Source of the DNA: an uncultured Angelakisella sp.
GTDB taxonomy: Bacteria > Bacillota > Clostridia > Oscillospirales > Ruminococcaceae
Assembly: GCA_937914895.1 (NCBI GenBank)
Contig: CALGIL010000434.1
Coordinates: forward strand, 1-7,333
Direction of reading: 5' to 3'
Length of the DNA stretch: 7,333 bases
The translations under genes and the position numbers were made by a program. Under the pieces are notes generated by a model. The model was not told the origin of the DNA. It saw only the letters and a list, made by a program, of their open reading frames with translations, and ran no database searches. Position 1 is the stretch's first letter. The number at the start of each line of letters is the position of its first letter. Shown here in pieces: positions 1 to 6,044 of this stretch.

Positions 1-83
1 GGCCGACGGAACCGAGACGGACGTCTCCATGCTGCACCGGCCACCGCTGCAGCATGGAGACGTCCGTCTCGGTTCCGTCGGCC
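1..83. repeat. Perfect 36-bp inverted repeat (fold-back) at the window edge
   Basis: Positions 1-36 are the exact reverse complement of 48-83, separated by the 11-base spacer CCGGCCACCGC (37-47). The left arm may continue beyond the window. The repeat lies inside the coding region of ATPase subunit A. The right arm is the genuine gene sequence, since it encodes the family-typical ADGTETDVSMLQRWPV on the minus strand. The left arm is the same sequence turned round. A perfect hairpin of this size inside a conserved gene is best explained by a chimeric fold-back at a contig end, though a real inverted duplication cannot be excluded from this sequence alone. Confidence 0.95.
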
Positions 84-613
84 CGGCGCACCCTGGCCAC
101 GGGCTCCACAACGGTATAGTCGCCGCTTTGGATGGCGGTCAGCTCCCCCTCCACCCCATAGGGCACCAAAATTTTGTGGGTGACAATGGGGGTCTCCTGC
201 ACCGTGCCCAGAATATCGCCGGCGGTCACCCTGTCCCCCGCCTTGGCGGCGGGCCGGAAGGACCACTTTGCCTCGTGGTCCAGGGCGGTCAGGCTGACGC
301 CCCGGGCAATGCTGCTGCCGGTCAGGGCCTTAATGCGCTCCAGCGGGCGCTGGATGCCGTCAAAAATCATTTCCAAAATGCCGGGGCCAAGCTCCACCGA
401 AAGGGGCGCGCCGGTGGAGGTCACCGCATCGCCGGGGCCAAGGCCGGAGGTCTCCTCATAGACCTGGATGGAGGCCCTGTCGCCGCGCATTTCGATGATT
501 TCGCCGATGAGGCCCATAGAGCCCACCTGCACCACGTCAAACATATTGGCGTCGCGCATACCCTCGGCCACCACCAGCGGCCCCGCCACCTTGACAATTT
601 TTCCCTGGCTCAA
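1..613 (-). CDS. atpA: V/A-type ATP synthase catalytic subunit A, N-terminal part (runs off the window)
   Basis: This is the nucleotide-binding catalytic subunit of the V/A-type ATPase head; three A subunits alternate with three B subunits in the cytoplasmic V1 sector. Only the first 204 codons are present, about a third of a usual A subunit of roughly 590 residues, so the Walker A motif lies outside. The start of the protein (MSQGKIVKVAGPLVVAEG) and the segment LGPGILEMIFDGIQRPLERI match the family's N-terminal beta-barrel and following region. The start is a TTG at 613-611. An in-frame TGA (616-614) directly precedes it, and an AGAAGGTG ribosome site lies 6 bases upstream. An ATG at 617-615 is in the wrong frame. 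From about position 37 down to 1 the frame stays open, but after MLQRWPV it reads QHGDVRLGSVG, the reverse complement of the preceding sequence, where the family normally continues with Arg/Pro-rich residues. The last 11 or so residues are therefore probably not genuine. It is the last gene visible in the operon, 48 bases after subunit F. Confidence 0.93.
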   Translation of the reverse strand, partial: MSQGKIVKVAGPLVVAEGMRDANMFDVVQVGSMGLIGEIIEMRGDRASIQVYEETSGLGPGDAVTSTGAPLSVELGPGILEMIFDGIQRPLERIKALTGSSIARGVSLTALDHEAKWSFRPAAKAGDRVTAGDILGTVQETPIVTHKILVPYGVEGELTAIQSGDYTVVEPVARVRRADGTETDVSMLQRWPVQHGDVRLGSVG

Positions 614-627
614 TCATTTCACCTTCT
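611..627 (-). promoter_or_regulatory. Ribosome binding site and TTG start of subunit A
   Basis: Reading on the minus strand, AGAAGGTG is followed by AAATGA and then TTG. The spacing suits the TTG better than the ATG that overlaps it one base out of frame (ATG at 617-615). Only the TTG frame gives the conserved GKIVKV start. The 48-base gap between F and A holds nothing else that I can recognise. Confidence 0.7.
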
Positions 628-661
628 TCTAGTCAGTCTGTGCGGACGCTGTAAAGCGCCG

Positions 662-982
662 CTACTCTTTAAACAGAATATCCGCGCCCACGGCGCGCTC
701 CACGCTCTTCTTTACCGACCGCATGCCAAGGCCCAGGGGGCCGGCGCGGCCGGGGATGGGGATGATGGCGGGGGTCCGGCTGTCCTTGTATTTATCCATC
801 ACCCAGGCAATGGGCTCCAGGGTCTGCTCGGTGATGAAGATGACGCCGCACTCCTGCTCCGCCAGGCGGTCGATGATGGTTTCGGCCTCGTGGGGGCCGG
901 ACACCTGGTACACCTCGAAGCCCACGGCCCGAAAGCCCAAAACGCTTTCCTTTTCGCCGATGACCGCGATTTTATTAGCCAT
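662..982 (-). CDS. atpF: V/A-type ATP synthase subunit F (central shaft; NtpG of E. hirae)
   Basis: Subunit F is a small Rossmann-like protein of the central rotor shaft. It binds subunit D and helps couple rotation in V1 to the membrane ring. The product is 106 residues, the usual length. It begins MANKIAVIGEKESVLGFRAVG and holds the family-typical beta strand and loop ECGVIFITEQTLEPI, followed by PAIIPIPGRAGPLGLGMRSV and a C-terminal helix (VKKSVERAVGADIL). The ATG at 982-980 is chosen because the family starts at this residue. A longer in-frame extension upstream (to 1132) would lie wholly inside subunit C and looks non-coding. The first 8 bases overlap the end of subunit C (ATGGCTAA, containing both the start of F and the TAA of C), which suggests translational coupling. 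Subunit A follows after 48 bases. Confidence 0.94.
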   Translation of the reverse strand: MANKIAVIGEKESVLGFRAVGFEVYQVSGPHEAETIIDRLAEQECGVIFITEQTLEPIAWVMDKYKDSRTPAIIPIPGRAGPLGLGMRSVKKSVERAVGADILFKE

Positions 983-1976
983 ATGTCTCACGCAGCCTTT
1001 CCGTGATCTGCTGGGGGGGCACCCCCGCCAGCTTGGAGGCCATAACGATCCGCGCGGCCCGGGCCTCGGCCTCCCGAGCGTACAGATAGGCCGCCAGGGG
1101 CTCGATGCCAAAGGGAATCCGCCGGGCCTCATCCAGCAGCGACATCAGCAGATTGTCGCACAGCTTTTCAAACAAGGTTAAGCTGCCGCCCGCCCTCAGC
1201 CCGTCAAAGCTGGGGGCCAGCGCATCGCCGTACCGCCAGGCGGCAACCAGGTCCAGCAGGGCCTCCATGCCCTCCGCCCCGGCCCGCTCCAGTTTTTCGG
1301 GGTCCAGGGCGCCGCCCGGGACCAGGACGGACCCAAGGGCCGCGGCGTCCCCGCCCATCCGCCCCAGCCGCACGGCGGCGCGGATGTTGGCCACGTCCAC
1401 CTGGGTGCGGACGAGGTTGGACAGAAAGGGATTGCCCATTTCCTCGGCGCGCAGGGCCATGGTCCGCAGGACCGCCCTGTCTATTTGAATGTCCACCGCC
1501 TGGGGGTCGCCGGTTTTGGCAAAGGAGGCCAGGGCCTCCACGGCCGCGCCGGCCAGGGGCTCGGGGCAGGACGGCAGGCTGCCGTCCGCCAGCTGGGCCA
1601 GCAGCTCTTTGACCGGCACGCTGCCCAGGGGGCTGTAAATGTGGTCCACAGGGGTATCCAGGCGCCGCGCCTTGATGGCGGTTTTCAGGTTGTGGCCGTC
1701 GTATTTCAGCCGGAACAGCCCCGACAGCCCCGTCCCGGGGGCCAGGGCCTCCAGCAGGCCGTAGGCCTCCTCCAGGCTGCGGTCCAGGCCCCTGCCGTAC
1801 TCCGCCATGGCAAGCCCCCGGCACAGCGGGGCATCCGCCAGCACCTTGTAGGCCTCCTCGGCGTCCCGGGCCTCCACCATCTTGCGGAAGTCCGCGGCCT
1901 TTAGCATATTGTTTTCCAGCGCCCGCACACGGGTGGAGGCGTGGAGATAATCCGTATCCTTATAGCCCTTGCCCAT
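975..1976 (-). CDS. atpC: V/A-type ATP synthase subunit C (rotor socket, V-ATPase d-like)
   Basis: Subunit C is the funnel-shaped adaptor, equivalent to eukaryotic subunit d, that sits on the proteolipid ring and receives the D/F shaft. The product has 333 residues, normal for the family. Recognisable segments are FRLKYDGHNLKTAIKAR near residues 90-105, VDIQIDRAVL near 160, TQVDVANIRAAVRLGRMGG near 195-215, and a C-terminal GIEPLAAYLYAREAEARAAR followed by KLAGVPPQQITERLRETYG. The last part corresponds to the conserved EP..AY...KE.E....R......G ending of the family. There are no membrane segments. The ATG at 1976 has a strong AAGGAGGTG ribosome site 5 bases upstream. It starts 34 bases after subunit E ends and overlaps subunit F by 8 bases. 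The protein is alanine- and leucine-rich, as expected for an all-helical fold in a GC-rich genome. Confidence 0.95.
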   Translation of the reverse strand: MGKGYKDTDYLHASTRVRALENNMLKAADFRKMVEARDAEEAYKVLADAPLCRGLAMAEYGRGLDRSLEEAYGLLEALAPGTGLSGLFRLKYDGHNLKTAIKARRLDTPVDHIYSPLGSVPVKELLAQLADGSLPSCPEPLAGAAVEALASFAKTGDPQAVDIQIDRAVLRTMALRAEEMGNPFLSNLVRTQVDVANIRAAVRLGRMGGDAAALGSVLVPGGALDPEKLERAGAEGMEALLDLVAAWRYGDALAPSFDGLRAGGSLTLFEKLCDNLLMSLLDEARRIPFGIEPLAAYLYAREAEARAARIVMASKLAGVPPQQITERLRETYG

Positions 1977-2010
1977 AGCCGCACCTCCTTTTCTGCTTTA
2001 TTCGCGGATG

Positions 2011-2589
2011 TTATGGAAACAGCACCAAAGCCACCTGGGCCTCTATCTGCTCCCTGGTCCCCGCGACAAGCACCTCGAAGGTGCAGTTGGTCTCGATGCT
2101 GCCCTGGCGCAGCACAAGGCCGCCCCGGAAGGCCCCCGGCTCCGGGCTCAGGGCCACCTGTCCCCCTTTGGCGGACAGCGCCTGGGCAACCTCATCACCC
2201 ACCGCGGCCCCGTCGGCCTCGTTGAGGATCAAAAGGGCGTCCCCCCGCAGGCTTTGGGCGGCCAGCCTTGTATACAGCGCGGCCTTTTCCCCGGGGGACA
2301 GGGCGCACAGCAGGTCCATGGCGCGGTCAAAGGCGCGGTCCATCATCTCTCGCCGGGCGGCCAGGCGGATGCTCCGGCCCTGGATGCCGGCCTGGGATTC
2401 GCCCCGCCGCCGGATGAAGTCGGCCTGGCGCTCCGCCTCGTCCAGAATCCGCCGGGATTCCTCCTCGGCCTGGCGCCGCCCCTGGGCGCGGATGGCGTCG
2501 GCGTGCAGCCCGGCCGCCGCCAGCGTCTCCTCCCGAGCCTGCCGGGCGCTTTCATCGATTTGGGTCAAAATTGCCGCAATATCGTTCAA
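2011..2589 (-). CDS. atpE: V/A-type ATP synthase subunit E (peripheral stalk)
   Basis: Subunit E pairs with subunit H/G to form the peripheral stalk that holds the A3B3 head against rotation. The product has 192 residues. Roughly the first 110 form a long charged helix rich in Ala, Arg, Glu and Gln (for example QIDESARQAREETLAAAG and RRQAEEESRRILDEAERQAD), with coiled-coil character. The remainder is a globular domain that normally contacts the B subunit. The start is a TTG at 2589-2587. Reading back in frame to the TAA of subunit K at 2634-2632 there is no ATG or GTG, and this start gives the usual short lead-in before the helix. The ribosome site is weak (AGAGGCGGTGG), so the exact start is less certain than the gene. 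It lies 42 bases after K and 34 bases before C. This is the less conserved part of the operon, and the assignment rests on the helix pattern plus operon position. Confidence 0.88.
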   Translation of the reverse strand: MNDIAAILTQIDESARQAREETLAAAGLHADAIRAQGRRQAEEESRRILDEAERQADFIRRRGESQAGIQGRSIRLAARREMMDRAFDRAMDLLCALSPGEKAALYTRLAAQSLRGDALLILNEADGAAVGDEVAQALSAKGGQVALSPEPGAFRGGLVLRQGSIETNCTFEVLVAGTREQIEAQVALVLFP

Positions 2590-2631
2590 CTGGGTCCACC
2601 GCCTCTCTGCACTTAAAGTTCGTCCCCTGTA

Positions 2632-3126
2632 TTAAATCCGCACAATGGGGATGTTGAGGACCAGCAGCAGAGAGACCAGCAGCGAGAAGATGGCGTAGGT
2701 TTCCACCATGGCGGCGGCGGTCATGGCCTTGGACACCTGACCGGGCTGCTTGGCGACGACGTTCATGCCGGCGGCGGACACCCGGCCCTGATGAATGCCG
2801 GACACCCAGCCCACAATGCCCACGGGGAGGCAGGACACCAGAATGTAGACGCCGGTGCCCAGGGACAGCTGGCCGACGGTGCCGCCCAGCATGCCGGTGG
2901 TGACCATGACCATCAGGCCCACCACAAAGCCGTAAATGCCCTGGGTGGCGGGCAGCGCCTGCAGCAGCAGGCAGGGTACGAATTTATCGGGGTCCTCGGC
3001 CAGCACGCCGGTCATGGCCTCACCGGCCATGCCCACGCCCTTGGCCGAGCCAAACCCGGAAAAGATGACCGCGATGGTCACACCCAAATACGCCAGAAAA
3101 GTACCGCAGTTGTTGAGTAGTTCCAT
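2632..3126 (-). CDS. atpK: V/A-type ATP synthase subunit K, two-hairpin rotor proteolipid, probably Na+-binding
   Basis: Subunit K forms the membrane rotor ring that carries the coupling ion. The product has 164 residues and four predicted membrane segments (about 9-30, 54-80, 89-112 and 135-158), that is, two fused hairpins like E. hirae NtpK and the eukaryotic 16-kDa proteolipid. It shares FSGFGSAKGVGMAGEA with NtpK near its N terminus. The ion-site residues of NtpK (Leu61, Thr64, Gln65, Tyr68, Gln110, Glu139) have matches here in Leu58, Thr61, Gln62, Tyr65 (LPATQGIYGF), Gln113 (SGIHQGRVSAAG) and Glu142 (MVETYAI). The first hairpin has Gln, not an acid, at its ion position, so there is one carboxylate per four-helix unit. 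The ATG at 3126 lies 1 base after the stop of subunit I. Its ribosome site AGGAGG is formed by the codons of the last Gln-Glu-Glu of subunit I. Confidence 0.96.
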   Translation of the reverse strand: MELLNNCGTFLAYLGVTIAVIFSGFGSAKGVGMAGEAMTGVLAEDPDKFVPCLLLQALPATQGIYGFVVGLMVMVTTGMLGGTVGQLSLGTGVYILVSCLPVGIVGWVSGIHQGRVSAAGMNVVAKQPGQVSKAMTAAAMVETYAIFSLLVSLLLVLNIPIVRI

Positions 3127-3127
3127 G

Positions 3128-5104
3128 TTAAACTTCCTCCTGTTGTGTGATGTTGATGTATTTCGCGTTTGCTTTTAAAGGCGCAAAGGCTTTGCCGCCG
3201 CCCTCAAAGAACTTTCCGAAGAACTCCACATAATGGAGCCGGGACGTGTGTACATAGGACCCCAGGGCGTTAATGGCAAAGTTGAGCAGATGCCCGAAGG
3301 GGAACACCAGCAGGAACAAAATGACCCCGAAGACGCTCCGCCCCGGCAGGGTGCCCATGATGTTGACCACCTGGCCAATGACCGCGGTGGCCAGCCCCAG
3401 GGCCATAATCCGGGAGTAGGACAGAAGGTCGGAAAAATACCCCACCGCGTCGTACAGGCTCATGACGCCGCCCACCAGCTTCATAATGGGGTTTTTCTTA
3501 TCCCGGCCCTGGGTAAGGATCAGACACGCCACACCGGCCAGGGACATCCACTTGCCCACGGGCCCCAAAAAGGCAAGGCTTTCGCCAAAAAGGCTGCCCG
3601 CGGCCAGCAGCGGCAGGCCGATGAAGATCAGGTACCAGCTGCCCACATCCATAAGGGCGTCGGCCAGGTGCCCGCGCTTGATGAGCAGGTATGCCTTCAT
3701 CCCCACGCCCGCAAGGATGTGGATGTAGCCGCAGACAAAGGCCAGAATGAGGAGGGCGGTGGGGTCCTTGAGGGGGTCCAGCAGCATGGGCACATGGACC
3801 GTGGCACCAAAGAACACATTGGCCACCACCGGGATGGCATCCCCAAACCAGCTGCCGTACAGCGCCCCCCAAAAGACGGTGGAAATCCCGCAGAACCCCA
3901 GCATCCGCATCATCTTTTTGCCGGTGGGGCCCATGTTCAGCTTTTTGCTCAGCCCCAGCCCCACAATGGCCAGAATCAGGCCGTAGCCCGCGTCGGACAG
4001 CATCATGCCATAAAACAGGCAGTAAAAAATGGACAGCACGGGGTTGGGGTCAACGGAGGTGTAGGAGGGCATGGAATACATTTCGGTAATGACTTCAAAG
4101 GGTTCCACAAACCGGTTGTTTTTCAGCAGGATGGGGGCCTCCTCCCCCTCCTCCGGCTCCGAAAACTCATAGCAGCAGGCGTAGGGGGCAAGGGCCTGTT
4201 CCACCTCCTGCCTGCGCCGCGCCGGCACCCAGCCCCGGAAGAAAAAGGTCTGGTCGGTGTACAGCATCTTCCGCCGGGCCTCGGCCCGGTCCAGGAGCAT
4301 CTGGGTGCTGTCGTAGGCCTGCCACAGGACGTCCGCCTGCCCCCCCAGGTCGGACAGGGTGCGCTGGGCCGTGTCCAGGCTGTCCCGAAGTCCGCTGATA
4401 CGCCGGGTGCAGCCGGCCATGTTTTCCGGCACCGTGCCTTTAAGGCCCGGAAAGGTCACCCGGGTGCCCCCCTTTTGGCGCAGCAGGTCCCAGAGGTCCT
4501 GGGCCCTGTCCCTCAGCGCCACGGCGGCCAGATACTGCTGTTGGGGGTCCTCCCCCGCCTTGGTGATATAAGCGCCCAGCTCCCGGGCGTCCGCCTCGGC
4601 CGACAGCTCCTCCAAGGATACCGCGGCGGGCAGCGCCGCCAGCAGGATCTGGCTGGAGGCGGTCTCCAGGGCGTCCAGCGGCTGGTCCATCTCCCGCCAG
4701 GGCTCCAGAGAGCGGCACAGGAATTCCTCCTTGGCAATCTCGCCCCGGAGAAAGCTCAGCTCCCGCTGGACCTCCTCCACCTGGGCGCAGAGCTCCCGGG
4801 CAGGACCTTGGAAGTCTCCCCCGGCCATAACCTCGTAAGGGGCATCCTTGGGCGGGGTAAACAGCCCACGCTTGGGGGAATAGGGCTTCAGGGCGGCGAT
4901 GGCGGCCCCCAGGCGGCTCAGCAGCTGCTCGCTGTCATAGACGTCCACCGTCCGCCGGGCGGCCTGCTCCTTCAGCTCCTCATATTCCGGCGTCAGCTCC
5001 GGATCCTCAATCTGCACGCACCCGCACCGCATCAGCCGGCTGGTGATTTTATGGTTGTCCTCACGCAGCCCGTACAGGGTGATGCGCTCCATTTTTTCAA
5101 TCAT
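3128..5104 (-). CDS. atpI: V/A-type ATP synthase subunit I (membrane stator, V-ATPase a-like)
   Basis: Subunit I anchors the peripheral stalks and supplies the two half-channels through which the ion reaches the K ring. The product has 658 residues, normal for the family. Residues 1 to about 345 are a cytoplasmic dumbbell of long helices. They contain the family-typical start MIEKMERITLYGLRED, and VTFPGLKGTVPENM near 216-229. From about 353 a multi-span membrane domain follows, with SMPSYTSVDPNPVLSIFYCL, FYGMMLSDAGYGL, LGFCGISTVFWGALYGSWFG and SDLLSYSRIMALGLA. Arg565 in the last corresponds to the essential half-channel arginine (R735 in yeast Vph1, in SYLRLWALSLA), and Arg622 in SRLHYVEFFGKFFEGG is a second conserved arginine. 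The start was placed at the ATG 5104-5102, overlapping the subunit H stop by 8 bases. An ATG at 5092 (MERITLYG) is an alternative. An upstream extension to 5125 does not look like the family. Confidence 0.95.
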   Translation of the reverse strand: MIEKMERITLYGLREDNHKITSRLMRCGCVQIEDPELTPEYEELKEQAARRTVDVYDSEQLLSRLGAAIAALKPYSPKRGLFTPPKDAPYEVMAGGDFQGPARELCAQVEEVQRELSFLRGEIAKEEFLCRSLEPWREMDQPLDALETASSQILLAALPAAVSLEELSAEADARELGAYITKAGEDPQQQYLAAVALRDRAQDLWDLLRQKGGTRVTFPGLKGTVPENMAGCTRRISGLRDSLDTAQRTLSDLGGQADVLWQAYDSTQMLLDRAEARRKMLYTDQTFFFRGWVPARRRQEVEQALAPYACCYEFSEPEEGEEAPILLKNNRFVEPFEVITEMYSMPSYTSVDPNPVLSIFYCLFYGMMLSDAGYGLILAIVGLGLSKKLNMGPTGKKMMRMLGFCGISTVFWGALYGSWFGDAIPVVANVFFGATVHVPMLLDPLKDPTALLILAFVCGYIHILAGVGMKAYLLIKRGHLADALMDVGSWYLIFIGLPLLAAGSLFGESLAFLGPVGKWMSLAGVACLILTQGRDKKNPIMKLVGGVMSLYDAVGYFSDLLSYSRIMALGLATAVIGQVVNIMGTLPGRSVFGVILFLLVFPFGHLLNFAINALGSYVHTSRLHYVEFFGKFFEGGGKAFAPLKANAKYINITQQEEV

Positions 5105-5411
5105 CAGCCACAATCCTCTCCACAATCAGCCTGGCGGCGGTATCCAGGCGGGATTCGGCCTCCCCCTTCAGCTTGTCCCCCTGGGCGCGGGCCTCCTCCG
5201 CCGCGGCCAGTCCCCTGGCCTCAGCCTCCCGCTCCGCCTCCTTCAGCAGCTCCGACGCCGCCTGGGCGGCCTGTTCTTTGGCGGCGGCCAGTGCGCCGCC
5301 GCTTTCCTCCCGGGCGGCGGCCTCCAGCTCCCGGGCCTCCCGCTGGGCCTCGCGGCGCAGCGACTCCCCCCGGGCCTCCGCCTCCTTAATTTTCGTCATA
5401 ACTTCGTTCAT
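5097..5411 (-). CDS. atpH: V/A-type ATP synthase subunit H/G (peripheral stalk coiled coil; NtpF of E. hirae)
   Basis: This is the small partner of subunit E in the peripheral stalk and the first gene of the ATPase operon here. The product has 104 residues and is almost wholly helical, dominated by Ala, Glu, Arg and Lys (for example KIKEAEARGESLRREAQREA and LLKEAEREAEARG), with no hydrophobic membrane span. This fits the family's long right-handed coiled coil. The sequence itself is low in complexity, so the assignment depends on its position directly before subunit I, which is where the ntp operon has its counterpart. The ATG at 5411 has GAGGTGG about 7 bases upstream. The last 8 bases overlap the start of subunit I. 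It begins 47 bases after the nrdR stop, downstream of a terminator-like hairpin, and I see no convincing promoter of its own. Confidence 0.88.
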   Translation of the reverse strand: MNEVMTKIKEAEARGESLRREAQREARELEAAAREESGGALAAAKEQAAQAASELLKEAEREAEARGLAAAEEARAQGDKLKGEAESRLDTAARLIVERIVADD

Positions 5412-5445
5412 TGCTTCACCACCTCGGTTTGTTCTATGGCAGCAG

Positions 5446-5468
5446 AAAAAGCGGGACCCTAGCCCCGC
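5446..5468 (-). terminator. Intrinsic terminator or attenuator at the end of nrdR, before the ATPase operon
   Basis: Reading on the minus strand, GCGGGGC (5468-5462) can pair with GTCCCGC (5457-5451) as a 7-bp stem with one G-U pair and the loop TAGG. TTTTT (5450-5446) follows at once. The nrdR stop codon TAG (5461-5459) is in the loop, so the left arm is the last codons of nrdR. Its shape is that of a Rho-independent terminator. Because no clear promoter separates it from subunit H, it may act as a partial terminator that sets how much nrdR transcription continues into the ATPase operon. Confidence 0.75.
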
Positions 5469-5923
5469 TCCTCGCGTTCCAAAAGGTTTTTCAGCTCGTC
5501 CAAAAAGGAATTGATGTCCTTAAACTGACGGTACACCGACGCAAAGCGGACATAGGCCACCTGGTCAATCTCCCGCAGCTTTTCCATGCACAGCTCCCCG
5601 ATGACCGAGGAGGGGACCTCCCGTTCCATCTGGTTTTGCAGCGTGGTCATGATGTCGGCCACCGCGTCCTCCAGCTGGGAGAGGGTGACCGGGCGCTTTT
5701 CGCAGGACTTGATCATCCCCGCCAGCAGCTTGTCCCTGCTGAACGCCTCCCGGGAGCCGTCCTTTTTAATGACCATGATGGGGGTGGTCTCAATGACCTC
5801 GTAGGAGGTAAAGCGCTTTTCGCACCGCAGGCATTCCCGCCGCCGGCGGATGCGCTCCCCCTCGTCGGTGGGCCGGGTGTCAATCACCTTGCTTTCGGCG
5901 TACCCGCAAAATGGACATTTCAA
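5459..5923 (-). CDS. nrdR: Transcriptional repressor NrdR
   Basis: NrdR represses ribonucleotide reductase genes, sensing dATP/ATP through its ATP-cone domain and binding paired NrdR boxes through a zinc ribbon. The product has 154 residues, a typical length. The zinc ribbon has Cys3-x2-Cys6 (MKCPFCGYAESKVIDTR) and Cys31-x2-Cys34 (CLRCEKRF), with the basic stretch RIRRRRE between them. The ATP cone covers about 46-136, with VIKKDGSREAFSRDKLLAGM and the conserved end VAYVRFASVYRQFKD. The start is a TTG at 5923-5921. An in-frame TGA lies at 5932-5930, the family starts exactly at this Met-Lys-Cys, and GGAGG sits 10 bases upstream. ATGs at 5933 and 5918 are both out of frame. It has its own promoter about 45-75 bases upstream. 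No ribonucleotide reductase gene and no NrdR-box palindrome is visible in the window. Confidence 0.97.
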   Translation of the reverse strand: MKCPFCGYAESKVIDTRPTDEGERIRRRRECLRCEKRFTSYEVIETTPIMVIKKDGSREAFSRDKLLAGMIKSCEKRPVTLSQLEDAVADIMTTLQNQMEREVPSSVIGELCMEKLREIDQVAYVRFASVYRQFKDINSFLDELKNLLEREERG

Positions 5924-5968
5924 CAGATTTCATCCTCCAGTCCCCATAAAACCTGACTAACTTTTATC

Positions 5969-5997
5969 ATTATACCAAATTGGGGGATAAAGAACAA
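5969..5997 (-). promoter_or_regulatory. Sigma-70/A-type promoter of nrdR
   Basis: On the minus strand there is TTGTTC (5997-5992), a 17-base spacer, and a perfect TATAAT (5974-5969) preceded by TGG, which gives an extended -10. Transcription would start near 5962, leaving a leader of about 39 bases before the TTG start of nrdR. The surrounding stretch is strikingly AT-rich compared with the rest of the window. This promoter may also drive the ATPase operon by read-through. Confidence 0.85.
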
Positions 5998-6009
5998 GTA
6001 ATTTTTCAC

Positions 6010-6044
6010 AAAAATAAAGGGAGAGGCGTCAGGTCCGCCCCTCC
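6010..6044 (-). terminator. Intrinsic terminator of the small DUF6514-like gene
   Basis: On the minus strand GGAGGGGCG (6044-6036) pairs with CGCCTCTCC (6028-6020) as a 9-bp stem with one G-U pair and a 7-base loop. CTTTATTTTT follows (6019-6010). The stop codon TGA (6031-6029) lies in the loop, so the hairpin is partly inside the coding sequence. It separates this gene from the nrdR promoter, which starts about 13 bases further on. Confidence 0.85.

Noticed and set aside
1..36. The inverted repeat as the end of an insertion sequence
   Set aside because: The arms are gene sequence of subunit A and its exact reverse complement. There is no transposase, target duplication or element body in view.
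29..1006. A 325-codon plus-strand open frame opposite subunits A and F
   Set aside because: It is the antisense shadow of conserved genes, with a His/Gly/Ala-rich product and no plausible ribosome site. It also begins inside the fold-back repeat.
5105..5125. A 7-residue upstream extension of subunit I (MWRGLWL)
   Set aside because: It lies within the last codons of subunit H, is unlike the family's start, and begins too far inside H, whereas the ATG at 5104 gives the usual 8-base overlap.
3233..5389. A 718-codon open frame on the plus strand, antisense to subunits I and H
   Set aside because: It mirrors the codon pattern of the GC-rich minus-strand genes, is full of His, Gly, Gln and Pro in low-complexity order, and matches no family I know. 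The minus-strand gene is certain.
5924..6019. A possible NrdR box for autoregulation in the nrdR promoter region
   Set aside because: I looked for the ACAC-AT-rich-TGTGT type palindrome and found only general AT richness from the promoter and T run.
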